Of a stretch of DNA of 64,000 nt, positions 9,065-17,698 are shown in pieces. Numbering within the stretch: position 1 is the first letter of the stretch; every line of letters begins with the position of its first letter. Under the pieces are notes generated by a model. It was not told the DNA's origin. It saw only the letters and a program-made list of their open reading frames with translations, and searched no databases. Source of the DNA: Hymenobacter lapidarius (lineage in GTDB: Bacteria > Bacteroidota > Bacteroidia > Cytophagales > Hymenobacteraceae). Where the stretch lies: NCBI RefSeq assembly GCF_001816145.1, contig NZ_MDZB01000067.1, forward strand, positions 20,335 through 84,334, given 5' to 3'. A program made the position numbers and the translations under genes.

Positions 9065-9230
9065 ACCTCACCCCCTGACCCCCTCTCCCGCGGAGAGAGG
9101 ACACCGGTTCGGACCAAGCGTAAAAAAGGGCCTGGCGCATTGCGCTAGGCTTTTTTTACGCTCTGGAGTTCGTCAGAAGCAAGACCGGTATCCCCTCTCC
9201 GCGGGAGAGGGGGGCAGGGGGTGAGGTGAA
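9065..9230. repeat. Inverted repeat arms flanking a terminator between the lspA copies
   Basis: Left arm 9065-9110 (CCTCACCCCCTGACCCCCTC, then a CTCCCGCGGAGAG palindrome) is mirrored by the right arm 9184-9230 (CTCTCCGCGGGAGAG, then GGCAGGGGGTGAGG). Between them sits a rho-independent terminator. The same arm family appears at 4.6, 11.5 and 15.3 kb. Confidence 0.8.
9122..9157. terminator. Bidirectional rho-independent terminator
   Basis: Stem GCCTGGCGCA (9130-9139) pairs with TGCGCTAGGC (9141-9150) with one G-T pair, followed by seven T and preceded by six A, so it can act on both strands. It ends transcription after the first lspA. Confidence 0.8.
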
Positions 9231-9281
9231 CGTGGAGGGCGACACTTCTTGCCGTTCTTTGCAGCCCCAACTCGCTCCGCA

Positions 9282-9953
9282 ATGCACCCAATTACTGCTT
9301 CCCGCCCGCATTCCGCCCTCAAATTCTTCCTGCTGGCCCTCATTATCATTGCGCTCGACCAGCTCTCGAAATGGGCCGTGCACACCTATATGCAGCCCGG
9401 TTCGGCTGGCGAAATCCCCGTGCTCGGCCAGTTTGCCAAGCTGAATTACACGCTGAACCCCGGCATGGCCTTCGGGGCCGAGTTGCCCGCCCCATACGGC
9501 AAGCTGGTGCTCACGGCTTTCCGCAGCGTGGCCGTGGTGGGGCTGATTTACTACATCATCCGCCTCTGCCGGCAGCGTGTGGCAGCCGGTTACATTGCCT
9601 GCATGGCCCTCATCCTCGGCGGGGCGCTGGGCAACCTCATCGACTCGATTTTCTACGGCGTCATCTACGATAATGCCCCGTTGGGTTCGCCCACGCGCTG
9701 GTTCTACGGCCAGGTCATCGACATGATTTTCGTGCCGCTGTACGTGGGGTATTTCCCCGAATCCTGGCCCCTTATCGGCGGCAGCTACAGTAGCGGCTTC
9801 CCCATCTTCAACATCGCCGACTCGTCCATCTTCATCGGCGTAGCCTTGATTCTGCTCAACCAGAGCCGCTTTTTTAACGAATCGCAGCCGGTAGCCGCCC
9901 CGCACCACGAAAGCGCGCCCTTAGTCGTGCCAGACGCTGAGAAGCTGGCGTAG
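9282..9953 (+). CDS. lspA: Lipoprotein signal peptidase II, second copy
   Basis: A 223-residue paralogue of the preceding gene, with catalytic Asp at D147 (GQVIDMI) and D180 (FNIADSSI), so both copies should be active. The ATG at 9282 is chosen because it aligns with the start of the first copy (both begin MHP); a TTG at 9249 is in frame but gives an unrelated extension. Differences cluster at the N-terminus, in residues 151-170 (between the two catalytic Asp) and in the tail, while the catalytic core is nearly unchanged. The divergence suggests an old duplication. Possible roles include dosage, different substrate sets or resistance to a signal-peptidase inhibitor; none can be decided from sequence. 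Confidence 0.92.
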   Translation: MHPITASRPHSALKFFLLALIIIALDQLSKWAVHTYMQPGSAGEIPVLGQFAKLNYTLNPGMAFGAELPAPYGKLVLTAFRSVAVVGLIYYIIRLCRQRVAAGYIACMALILGGALGNLIDSIFYGVIYDNAPLGSPTRWFYGQVIDMIFVPLYVGYFPESWPLIGGSYSSGFPIFNIADSSIFIGVALILLNQSRFFNESQPVAAPHHESAPLVVPDAEKLA

Positions 9954-9968
9954 TAGGGGAGGTAGGCC

Positions 9969-10056
9969 GTCATGCTGAGCGAAGTCAAGCATCTCTATCG
10001 CGTGACTAATCCTATTCAATCTGTGGTAGAGATGCTTCGACTTCGCTCAGCATGAC
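9969..10056. repeat. Palindromic repeat (GTCATGCTGAGC family)
   Basis: GTCATGCTGAGCGAAGTC..AGCATCTCTA (9969-9997) is inverted at 10027-10056. Same family as 4.5 and 27.7 kb. Confidence 0.8.
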
Positions 10057-10089
10057 GTTCTTGCTTAATAAAAACCACGTTTTACATAC

Positions 10090-10428
10090 ATGCAGACGCT
10101 TACCCTTTTTCTGCTTAGCATTTGGTTCACTCACACCTTTGCCCTCGTCATCTATAACAAATACCGAGTTAAGCAGCTCATCAAATACATAAGTTTAAGC
10201 AGGGGCAGAGAACTGTCAGAACATGAGTTTCTAGAGCTTCTGGACAATTACACTTCTTTTCTGGGCTATTCTTCATTCTCCCCAAGCAAGAAATATTACC
10301 CGCGTCTCTACACAAATCAAGAATTTGCAGCATTCGCCAACAGGTCAAAAAGCACAATGATTTACTTGTTTTCAGCTTTGGCAGTGGGCATAATTGGAAG
10401 CGTCGTTGTTGATTCTTTGCAACGATAG
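10090..10428 (+). CDS. Hypothetical small membrane protein
   Basis: 112 residues: a hydrophobic N-terminal helix (TLFLLSIWFTHTFALVI), a charged middle with aromatic residues (NYTSFLGYSSFSPSKKYYP), and a C-terminal membrane helix (MIYLFSALAVGIIGSVVV). Codon use is clearly more AT-rich than in the flanking genes, which may indicate acquisition. I do not recognise the family. Coding status rests on the clean frame, ATG start and sensible hydrophobicity profile. Confidence 0.6.
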   Translation: MQTLTLFLLSIWFTHTFALVIYNKYRVKQLIKYISLSRGRELSEHEFLELLDNYTSFLGYSSFSPSKKYYPRLYTNQEFAAFANRSKSTMIYLFSALAVGIIGSVVVDSLQR

Positions 10429-10468
10429 ATACGCCGCTCAAACATTTCCGAAACCCTAGATTCCCTCC

Positions 10469-12547
10469 GTGCCCAACCCGCTGCTCTCCGTTTCCAACCT
10501 CACCATTGATTTCTCCAGCCACCGCGGCGACGTGCGGGCCGTGGACAACGTGTCGTTTGAGTTGCACCGGGGCGAAACGCTGGCCATTGTGGGCGAATCC
10601 GGCTCGGGCAAATCCGTAACCTCGCTGGCGCTGCTCGGACTCATTCCGATGCCACCCGGCCGCATTGCCAGCGGCCAGGCCCTCTTCCAATCCGAAAAAC
10701 TGGGCGAAACCGACCTGCTGAAACTCTCCGAAACCGACCTGCGCCAGGTGCGCGGCAACGACATCGGCATGATTTTCCAGGAGCCGATGACCTCGCTGAA
10801 CCCCGTGTACACCTGCGGCAGCCAGGTGGTGGAAGCCCTGCGCCTGCATACCGACCTCAGCGCGCCCGCCGCAAAGGCCCGCACCATCGAGCTGTTCAGC
10901 GAGGCGCAGTTGCCGCGCCCCGAAAGCATCTTCGGCAGCTACCCGCACGAAATCTCGGGCGGCCAGAAGCAGCGCGTCATGATTGCCATGGCTATGGCGT
11001 GCCGCCCGGCCCTGCTCATCGCCGACGAGCCCACCACGGCCCTCGACGTGACGGTGCAGGCCCAGATGCTGCGCCTCATCGACGACCTGCGCCGCCAGCG
11101 CAACACGGCGGTCCTCTTCATCACCCACGACCTCGGCGTGGTGGCCGAAATCGCCGACCGCATTCTGGTGATGTATCGGGGCAAGGTGGTGGAGCAGGGG
11201 AGGGTGCTGGATATTTTTTCAAATCCGCAACATCCGTATACAAAAGGCCTTTTGGCGTGCCGTCCGCGCCTCTCGGTGGGCAAAAAACGCCTCCCCGTAG
11301 TGGCCGATTTCATGAGTGAGGACGCCAGCGGGCAGCTTTTCGCCCAGCCCGCGCCCGTGGTTGCGCTGGAAGATGAGGCACTTACGGATTCCTCGCCCGA
11401 AATCGAAGCCCAGCAGTTACGGGATAATTCCGGTACCACCAAAACGTTCCCCGTGGAACATGGCGTTTTGGGTGATGTTCCACGGGTGGGCGGTTCCGCG
11501 CAGGCGTTCACCTCACCCCCTGACCCCCTCTCCACGGGAGAGGGGGCACCGGCTCTGCGCGACGAACCAGCAGCCGTTTCAGAAGAAGCTTCGGCGGCTG
11601 CTGATTCTTCTGTTTCAGATTCTGCTCTGGCTTCTCCCCATCTTCCGATTCAAACTCCAACTCAGTCGTCAGGCTCTCCCTCTCTGCGGGAGAGGGGGCT
11701 GGGGGATGAGGTGAACGGGACCGCGCCCCTCCTCGAAGTCCAGAACCTCCAAGTCTACTTCCCCCTCCGCAAAGGCTTCTTCCGCCGCGTCACCGATTAC
11801 GTCCGTGCCGTCGACAACGTCAGCTTCACGCTCTACCCCGGCGAAACCATCGGCCTTGTGGGCGAATCCGGCTGCGGCAAAACCACCCTTGGCCGGGCCC
11901 TGCTTCGCCTCACGGAACCAACGGCGGGCAGCATCCTGTTTGAAGGCACCGATTTGGCGAAGCTGTCGAGCGGGGACTTGCGCCGCCGTCGGCGCGAATT
12001 CCAGCTGGTGTTCCAGGACCCCTACGCCGCGCTGAACCCGATGCTGACCGTGGGCGAAGCCATTTGGGAACCCATGCGAGTACATAACGTGGGCGGCACG
12101 CGCCAGCAGCAAAAGGCCAAAGTGCTGGAGCTGCTGCGCACCGTGGGGCTGCGCGATGAGCATTTCCAGCGCTACCCGCACGAGTTCAGCGGCGGGCAGC
12201 GGCAGCGCATCTGCATAGCCCGGGCGCTGGCTTTGCAGCCCAAATTGATTGTCTGCGACGAGTCGGTTTCGGCCCTCGATGTCTCGGTGCAGGCGCAGGT
12301 CCTGAACCTGCTCAACGACCTCAAACGCGAGTTCGGTATCACCTATTTATTCATCACCCACGACCTGTCGGTGGCCCGGTTTATGAGTGACCGGCTGCTG
12401 GTCATGCACCAGGGCCGCATCGTGGAGAGCGGCCCGGCTGCGGCTATCTACGCCAACCCGCAGCACCCATACACCCAGGGCCTGCTGGCCGCTATTCCCA
12501 AGGATAGTCTGGCCGACATCGAAGCCGCCGTGGCTTCAAGATTGTAG
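10469..12547 (+). CDS. Fused dipeptide/oligopeptide-type ABC transporter ATPase (two nucleotide-binding domains)
   Basis: 692 residues starting at GTG 10469, holding two ABC ATPase domains equivalent to DppD/OppD and DppF/OppF. Domain 1: Walker A GESGSGKS (residues 42-49), Q-loop [10 protein letters not shown], signature SGGQKQR, Walker [13 protein letters not shown]. Domain 2: Walker [20 protein letters not shown], signature SGGQRQR, Walker [13 protein letters not shown]. Both keep the H-loop (FITHDL). Each domain ends in the NPQHPYT motif of the peptide-importer subfamily. The linker (about residues 325-420) is low-complexity and built from palindromic repeats. No permease or binding-protein gene is adjacent, so the rest of the transporter is encoded elsewhere. 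The stop codon lies inside a downstream repeat arm. Confidence 0.93.
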   Translation: MPNPLLSVSNLTIDFSSHRGDVRAVDNVSFELHRGETLAIVGESGSGKSVTSLALLGLIPMPPGRIASGQALFQSEKLGETDLLKLSETDLRQVRGNDIGMIFQEPMTSLNPVYTCGSQVVEALRLHTDLSAPAAKARTIELFSEAQLPRPESIFGSYPHEISGGQKQRVMIAMAMACRPALLIADEPTTALDVTVQAQMLRLIDDLRRQRNTAVLFITHDLGVVAEIADRILVMYRGKVVEQGRVLDIFSNPQHPYTKGLLACRPRLSVGKKRLPVVADFMSEDASGQLFAQPAPVVALEDEALTDSSPEIEAQQLRDNSGTTKTFPVEHGVLGDVPRVGGSAQAFTSPPDPLSTGEGAPALRDEPAAVSEEASAAADSSVSDSALASPHLPIQTPTQSSGSPSLRERGLGDEVNGTAPLLEVQNLQVYFPLRKGFFRRVTDYVRAVDNVSFTLYPGETIGLVGESGCGKTTLGRALLRLTEPTAGSILFEGTDLAKLSSGDLRRRRREFQLVFQDPYAALNPMLTVGEAIWEPMRVHNVGGTRQQQKAKVLELLRTVGLRDEHFQRYPHEFSGGQRQRICIARALALQPKLIVCDESVSALDVSVQAQVLNLLNDLKREFGITYLFITHDLSVARFMSDRLLVMHQGRIVESGPAAAIYANPQHPYTQGLLAAIPKDSLADIEAAVASRL
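11450..11486. repeat. Inverted repeat in the ABC linker with parS-like half sites
   Basis: CCCGTGGAACAT (11450-11461) is inverted at 11475-11486 (ATGTTCCACGGG). Each arm resembles half of a parS site (TGTTCCACG), but the two halves are 13 bases apart, so this is not a normal parS. Confidence 0.65.
11506..11716 (+). repeat. Inverted repeat pair forming the linker of the fused ABC ATPase
   Basis: Arm 11506-11552 (TTCACCTCACCCCCTGACCC, then CTCTCCACGGGAGAG) is mirrored at 11672-11716 (CTCTCTGCGGGAGAG, then GGGGGATGAGGTGAAC). The arms translate in frame as [11 protein letters not shown] and [12 protein letters not shown]. The family is otherwise intergenic in this window. Confidence 0.8.
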
Positions 12548-12663
12548 CGCAGGCTTTAGCTTGCGCCCCGAGCCACGGGCTTCAACCCGATGCGCCCGCT
12601 CCAGGGAGGCCCGGCTTCGGCTTTTCTAATATTACCAAATGCGCAAGCTGAAGCCTGCGCTAC
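12544..12663. repeat. Palindromic repeat (GTAGCGCAGGCTT family) overlapping the ABC stop codon
   Basis: GTAGCGCAGGCTTTAGCTTG (from 12544) is inverted at 12641-12663, ending in GCCTGCGCTAC. The TAG that ends the ABC gene (12545-12547) is bases 2-4 of the left arm. A related element lies at 16.5 kb. Confidence 0.8.
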
Positions 12664-12774
12664 AACCTCCCGGCCCGGCTCGCGTTTCACTAAGTGGCGC
12701 GGCCCCGCCGCCAACCTCATTTTTCCGCTCTCGCCGCCTGCGACCAATCAACTTTTCGGCGGCCGCTTTTTTAC

Positions 12775-15255
12775 ATGAATACCCCCGAAAACCCCAAGGC
12801 TCCCCGCGCCAAGCGCGAAAAGTCCGAACCAACGGCCATCAGCCAGGAACAGGTGCTGAGCGCCTTCACCGAAAACCCCACCAAAGTCCTCGCCTATCGG
12901 CAGCTCTCGCGCCGTCTCGGCGTCACGACCAAGGGCCAGCGCGAGGAAATCTTCGCCCACATCAAGGTGCTGCGCAAGCAGGGTCTCATTACGCTGCTGC
13001 AGAACGACGAATACCGGCTGGCTGATACCGAAGCGGTGACTACGGCCCTCATGCCTTCTAACGCCCGCAAACCGACCAAAAAAGCCAGCCCGCCGGTGGA
13101 GCCGCCCCGCAACCGCTCGGTGCAGGCGCAGTTTGGCCAAGACCCCATTGTGCACCGCCGTCGCGCGGCCGGCTTTGACTACGTGGACGGCGACGACCGT
13201 CCCGAGCGCGCGCCGTCTAACACCATCATCGGCACCGTGGATTTGGCCACGCCCAACTTCGCCTTTGTGGTGCCCGAGGGCGTCGATGGTGGCGACGACA
13301 TTCGCGTGTTCACCGACCAGCTCAAGTTTGCCCTGCAGGGCGACGTGGTGCGGGTGCGATTGCGCAGTGGCTCCCGCGACGGCCGCCCGATGGGCGACGT
13401 GGTGGAAGTGCTCAAGCGCGTGCGCCCCGAAGTGGTGGGCCGCATCCAGATTCAGGGCACGCTGGGCTTCGTGAAGGCCGACAACCGCAAGGTGTATTTC
13501 GACGTGTTTGTGCCGCCGCATCTGCTGCACGAGTCGCGCAACGGCGACAAGGTGCTGGTTCGCATCACTGAGTTCCCGACCGACCCGAACCGGCAGCCGA
13601 CCGGCGAGGTCGTCCGCAACTTCGGGCAGGCCGGCGGCAACGAGGCCGAGATAAACGCCATCATGGCCGAGTTCGGCTTGCCGTTTGAATTCCCGGAGGA
13701 AGTGCAGACCGAGTCCGAAGGCATCAGCGAGGTAATTTCGGAGGACGAAATTGCCCGCCGCCGCGACTTCCGCAACGTCACCACCTTCACCATCGACCCG
13801 GCCGACGCCAAGGACTTCGACGACGCCTTGAGCATTGAGAAGCTGGAAAACGGTCATTGGGAAATCGGCGTGCACATCGCCGACGTGACCCACTACGTGC
13901 GCCCCGGCACCGAGCTGGAGCGCGAGGGCAAGCACCGCGCTACGTCGGTGTACCTCGTCGACCGCGTGATTCCCATGCTGCCCGAGCGCCTGAGCAACGG
14001 CCTGTGCTCGCTGCGGCCCCACGAGGACAAGCTGACGTTCTCGGCCGTGTTTGAGCTGGACGAAGACGGCAAGCTCTACGAGTCGTGGTTTGGCAAAACC
14101 ATCATTCACTCCGACCGCCGCTTCAGCTACGAGGAGGCGCAGGAGCGCATCGAGAGCAAAGCCGGCGACCATGCCGAGCACATCAACGTGATGAACGACA
14201 TGGCGCACAAAATCTGCGCCCAGCGCTTCAAGCAGGGGGCCATCACCTTCGAAACGCAGGAGGTGAAGTTCCGCCTGGACGAAGCCGGCAAGCCCCTGGG
14301 CGTGTACGTGAAGGAGCGCAAGGACGCGCACAAGATGATTGAGGAGTTCATGCTGCTGGCCAACCGCAAGGTGGCCGAGTTCGTGTTCAACCTCAAAAAG
14401 ACCAAGCCGCGCTTCACCATGGTGTACCGCACCCACGACGCGCCCGAGCCCGAACGCCTCCAGACCTTCGCCCTCTTCGCCCAGAAATTCGGCTACAAGC
14501 TGAAGCTGGAAAACCCGAAAAAAATCAGCACCGAGCTCAACAACCTCAGCTCCGAGGTGATGGGCAAGCCCGAGCAGAACGTGCTGCAGGGCCTGGCCAT
14601 TCGGACCATGGCCAAGGCCATTTACAGCACCGAGCCGCTGGGCCACTTCGGCTTGGCCTTCGACCACTACTCGCACTTCACCTCGCCCATCCGCCGCTAC
14701 CCCGACATGATGGCTCACCGCCTGTTGGAGCACTACCTGCTGGGCGGCAAGAACGTGCCCATCGACCCTGTGGAGGAAGAGTGCAAGCACTCCTCGGCCC
14801 GCGAAAAACTCGCGGCCAACGCCGAGCGCGCCAGCATCAAGTTCAAGCAGGTGGAGTTCATGGCCGATGAAATCGGCAACACGTTCAAGGGTGTGGTGTC
14901 GGGCCTGACGGAGCGCGGCATGTACATTGAAATCGAGGAGAACAAGTGCGAAGGCATGGTCCGCATCAGCGACATTCCCGGCGACTTCTACGAGCTCGAC
15001 AAGGACAATTACCGCATTGTTGGCAAGAACAACAAGCGCATCATCCAGTTCGGCGACGAGATGATGGTGGTCGTAAAATCCGCCAACCTGCTCGACCGCA
15101 CCATCGACTTCGAGCTGGTCGACGACCGCCCCGACGACGTGAAAAAGCGCGAAGCCGACGAGCGTAAGCAGCGCGGCAGCGAGCCCCGCGGCTACCGCGA
15201 CCACAGCGGCGGCAAGGGCGGAAGTAAGGGCGGCTTTAAGGGCAAGCGCCGGTAA
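12775..15255 (+). CDS. rnr: Ribonuclease R
   Basis: An 826-residue 3'-5' exoribonuclease of the RNB family that degrades structured RNA. The ATG at 12775 is chosen; an upstream in-frame ATG at 12694 would include repeat-derived sequence. Order: N-terminal winged-helix segment (LAYRQLSRRLGVTTKGQ), cold-shock domains, RNB catalytic domain with the metal-binding run DPADAKDFDDALSI and the later HFTSPIRRYPD motif, then an S1 domain (NTFKGVVSGLTERGMYIEI) and a Lys/Arg/Gly-rich tail. Length and motifs are normal for Bacteroidota RNase R. A strong terminator follows. Confidence 0.95.
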   Translation: MNTPENPKAPRAKREKSEPTAISQEQVLSAFTENPTKVLAYRQLSRRLGVTTKGQREEIFAHIKVLRKQGLITLLQNDEYRLADTEAVTTALMPSNARKPTKKASPPVEPPRNRSVQAQFGQDPIVHRRRAAGFDYVDGDDRPERAPSNTIIGTVDLATPNFAFVVPEGVDGGDDIRVFTDQLKFALQGDVVRVRLRSGSRDGRPMGDVVEVLKRVRPEVVGRIQIQGTLGFVKADNRKVYFDVFVPPHLLHESRNGDKVLVRITEFPTDPNRQPTGEVVRNFGQAGGNEAEINAIMAEFGLPFEFPEEVQTESEGISEVISEDEIARRRDFRNVTTFTIDPADAKDFDDALSIEKLENGHWEIGVHIADVTHYVRPGTELEREGKHRATSVYLVDRVIPMLPERLSNGLCSLRPHEDKLTFSAVFELDEDGKLYESWFGKTIIHSDRRFSYEEAQERIESKAGDHAEHINVMNDMAHKICAQRFKQGAITFETQEVKFRLDEAGKPLGVYVKERKDAHKMIEEFMLLANRKVAEFVFNLKKTKPRFTMVYRTHDAPEPERLQTFALFAQKFGYKLKLENPKKISTELNNLSSEVMGKPEQNVLQGLAIRTMAKAIYSTEPLGHFGLAFDHYSHFTSPIRRYPDMMAHRLLEHYLLGGKNVPIDPVEEECKHSSAREKLAANAERASIKFKQVEFMADEIGNTFKGVVSGLTERGMYIEIEENKCEGMVRISDIPGDFYELDKDNYRIVGKNNKRIIQFGDEMMVVVKSANLLDRTIDFELVDDRPDDVKKREADERKQRGSEPRGYRDHSGGKGGSKGGFKGKRR

Positions 15256-15256
15256 A

Positions 15257-15448
15257 CCTCACCCTTGCCGGGCACGGCCCCGGCCCCTCTCCAAAAGAGA
15301 GGGGAGCCTCATGATTTCTAAAGTCCCGACTCAACCCAGAGTCGGGACTTTTTTGTTAATGCCAGCAAAACCAAACCTCCCACTCTAATGCCTCTCGGCT
15401 CCCCTCTCTTTTGGAGAGGGGGTGGGGCCGTGCCCGGCAGGGGTGAGG
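15257..15448. repeat. Long inverted repeat arms flanking the rnr terminator
   Basis: Left arm 15257-15308 (CCTCACCCTTGCCGGGCACG, then CCCCTCTCCAAAAGAGAGGGG) is mirrored at 15397-15448. A terminator sits between them, the same design as between the two lspA genes. Confidence 0.8.
15321..15354. terminator. Rho-independent terminator after rnr
   Basis: A perfect 12-bp stem AAGTCCCGACTC / GAGTCGGGACTT with a 6-base loop, followed by a run of six T. Confidence 0.9.
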
Positions 15449-15505
15449 TTTGCCCGCGTGGGTTCGCCCGCGCAATGCCAGGTAAGCCCGTTCTTTGCAC
15501 CACCT

Positions 15506-16477
15506 ATGACCCCAGCCGACTTCCCCGCTAACATCACCGCCGCCCTCGCCCAGCTCGACTACGGCCAAGCCCCGGAAACCCTCTACGCGCCCATCCGCTA
15601 CATCATGGGCCTGGGCGGCAAGCGCATCCGCCCGCTGCTCACGCTGCTCGGCGCCCACCTCTTCACCGATGAGCTTGGCGGCATCATCAAGCCCGCTCTG
15701 GCCACCGAAGTCTTCCACAACTTCACCCTGCTGCACGACGACCTGATGGACCAAGCGCCCCTGCGCCGCGGCCAGGCCACCGTGCACGAAAAGTGGAACC
15801 CCAACGTGGCCATCCTCTCGGGCGACGTGATGCTGGTGCGCGCCTACGAGTTGTTCCTGGACGTGCCGCCGGCGCTGCTGCCCACCATTCTGCAGCGCTT
15901 CGGTCAGACGGCGGCCGAGGTCTGCGAGGGCCAGCAGTGGGACATGAATTTCGAGACCGAAGCCCAGGTGAGCATCGCCCAATACCTGGACATGATTCGC
16001 CTGAAAACGGCCGTTCTCCTGGGTTTCTGCTTGGAGCTGGGCGCTCGCCTGGCCGGCGCCACAGAGGAGGATGCCGAGCACCTCCGTCAGTTCGGCACCG
16101 ACATCGGCCTGGCTTTCCAGCTGCGCGACGACCTGCTGGACGTGTACGGCGACGCTGCCACCTTCGGCAAGCGCGTGGGCGGCGACATCGTTGCCAACAA
16201 AAAGACCTTTCTGCTGCTCACCGCCCAGGCCCAGGCCAACGAGGCGCAGCAGACCATCCTGCGCCAGCTCATGGCCCAGCCCGTGACCGATGCCGACGCC
16301 AAGGTAGCGGCCGTGCGCGCCATCTACGACGAGCTCGAAATACGCCCGCAGACGGAGGCGCTTATCAACGACTACTTCCAGGATGCCCTGCAGCACCTGG
16401 AGCGCGTAGAAGCGTCCGTTGAGCGCAAGGTGCCCTTGCATGAGCTGGCGCTCCAGCTCATGGACCGCGAGAGCTAG
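15506..16477 (+). CDS. Polyprenyl diphosphate synthase (trans-isoprenyl)
   Basis: 323 residues. Cytoplasmic enzyme that condenses isopentenyl diphosphate onto an allylic diphosphate to make long prenyl chains, probably the menaquinone side chain. The first Asp-rich motif is HDDLMDQAPLRRG and the second is LRDDLLDVYG; the substrate-binding GGKRIRP is near residue 33. The ATG at 15506 fits the family start; the in-frame extension back to 15422 is repeat-derived. Chain length is not decided here. Confidence 0.92.
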   Translation: MTPADFPANITAALAQLDYGQAPETLYAPIRYIMGLGGKRIRPLLTLLGAHLFTDELGGIIKPALATEVFHNFTLLHDDLMDQAPLRRGQATVHEKWNPNVAILSGDVMLVRAYELFLDVPPALLPTILQRFGQTAAEVCEGQQWDMNFETEAQVSIAQYLDMIRLKTAVLLGFCLELGARLAGATEEDAEHLRQFGTDIGLAFQLRDDLLDVYGDAATFGKRVGGDIVANKKTFLLLTAQAQANEAQQTILRQLMAQPVTDADAKVAAVRAIYDELEIRPQTEALINDYFQDALQHLERVEASVERKVPLHELALQLMDRES

Positions 16478-16497
16478 GCGCCCCGTTTACTTATGCC

Positions 16498-16558
16498 TGT
16501 AGCACATGCTTTCGCTTGTGCCCTCCCTCACTACGCACAAGCTGAAGCATGTGCTATA
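16498..16558. repeat. Palindromic repeat (TGTAGCACATGCTT family) running into the rhomboid start
   Basis: TGTAGCACATGCTTTCGCTT (from 16498) is inverted at 16535-16558. The candidate ATG of the next gene (16549) lies inside the right arm. Related in design to the element at 12.5 kb. Confidence 0.75.
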
Positions 16559-17223
16559 TCCCCAATTCCGTGCTCGACCCTATTATCATTCTCATCGGCC
16601 TCACGGTCGCCATATCCGCCTACGCCTGGTCGAAAGACGAGCTCATGAACGCCTGGATACTGGAGCCCTACCGCATGGCCCGCTCCGGCGGCCAGTGGCA
16701 CCGCCTGCTCACCTCCGGCTTCCTGCACGCCGACTGGGCCCACCTACTCTTCAACATGTTTGCCTTCTACTCCTTCGGTCCGGTGGTGCTCCGCACGCTG
16801 GTGGAGGGCTACGGCGAGGGCGCGGGCCTCGGCCTGTTTCTGCTGCTTTACCTGGGCGGCATCATCATCTCCGATTTGCCCACCTACTTCCGCCACCGCA
16901 ACGACCCCGGCTACCGCAGCCTCGGCGCTTCGGGCGGCGTATCGTCGGTGCTGTTTGCCAGCATCCTGCTGTTCCCGGTGAACAACAACGGCGGCGGCAT
17001 CATCATCTTCCCCATCCCGATTCCCATTCAGCCCTTCGTGTTCGGCATCCTCTACCTGGCCTATTCCTGGTACATGGGCCGCCGCCGGGGCGACAACATC
17101 AACCACGACGCCCACTTCTACGGCGCGCTCTACGGCGTGGTATTGCTGCTGGCCCTCATGCCTGCTGCCGCCCCAGAGTTTGTCAGCCAGATAAGCATGT
17201 TTATTCAGTCAAAGCTTTCATAA
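16549..17223 (+). CDS. Rhomboid-family intramembrane serine protease
   Basis: About 224 residues with at least six hydrophobic segments. The catalytic Ser is in LGASGGVSSVLFAS and the catalytic His in NHDAHFYGALYGVV; the HADWAHLLFNMF segment matches the conserved H..HLLFNM motif of helix 2. It should cleave membrane-protein substrates within the bilayer. The start is uncertain: ATG 16549 lies in a repeat arm, while GTG 16570 would give a protein seven residues shorter. Substrates are unknown. Confidence 0.9.
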   Translation: MCYIPNSVLDPIIILIGLTVAISAYAWSKDELMNAWILEPYRMARSGGQWHRLLTSGFLHADWAHLLFNMFAFYSFGPVVLRTLVEGYGEGAGLGLFLLLYLGGIIISDLPTYFRHRNDPGYRSLGASGGVSSVLFASILLFPVNNNGGGIIIFPIPIPIQPFVFGILYLAYSWYMGRRRGDNINHDAHFYGALYGVVLLLALMPAAAPEFVSQISMFIQSKLS

Positions 17224-17318
17224 TCAATACTTTGTGTTATTGAATCTGCTTTATTATATCTATTTTCAGGGCGCTGCGTATTTGGGGCAAGTTGTTTCTT
17301 TCATTTGACCCTTTCACC

Positions 17319-17588
17319 ATGACAACCCTTCGTCACTTCACTTCGCGTTTGCCGCTCGCGGCTCTGATGCTCCCTTTGATGCTACTGTTCACTTCCTGTG
17401 ATGGTCGCAATGACAACGGTAGCCTTTCCATCTTTGGCGTGCTTTACGTCATCATGGCCATTGCAGCCTTGGTTAGCCTGCTCAAGCAGGACTGGAGCCT
17501 CACCAAAAAGTTTATTTGGGGTGCCATCATCTGGTTCTTCCCCTTTGGCGGTTCTATTATCTACTTCCTGTTTTCAGGTCGGAAGTAA
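17319..17588 (+). CDS. Small PLDc_N-like membrane lipoprotein
   Basis: 89 residues. A lipoprotein-type signal (LMLPLMLLFTSC) is followed by a short polar stretch and two membrane helices with the W-G-FPFGG-I-YF pattern of the phospholipase D nuclease N-terminal (PLDc_N) domain. No catalytic HKD motif is present, so it is a stand-alone membrane anchor domain of unknown role. The ATG at 17319 is chosen over a TTG at 17292. A strong terminator follows. Confidence 0.7.
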   Translation: MTTLRHFTSRLPLAALMLPLMLLFTSCDGRNDNGSLSIFGVLYVIMAIAALVSLLKQDWSLTKKFIWGAIIWFFPFGGSIIYFLFSGRK

Positions 17589-17610
17589 TCGCTCAAAAGA
17601 ATACCAATAA

Positions 17611-17644
17611 AAAGCCCCGGCCAGTCACTTGGCCGGGGCTTTTT
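17611..17644. terminator. Bidirectional rho-independent terminator
   Basis: A perfect 11-bp stem AGCCCCGGCCA / TGGCCGGGGCT with flanking A and T runs. It serves the convergent genes ending at 17588 and 17699. Confidence 0.9.
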
Positions 17645-17698
17645 GCTGGGTTGAAGTTACGGGTTGGCACTGCAGCCCAAGCACTAGGCAGACTCTTT

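Noticed and set aside
12748..15204. 818-residue open frame on the minus strand opposite rnr
   Set aside because: It mirrors RNase R codons, has Val/His/Leu/Gly-rich antisense composition and no domain; it is a GC-driven shadow.
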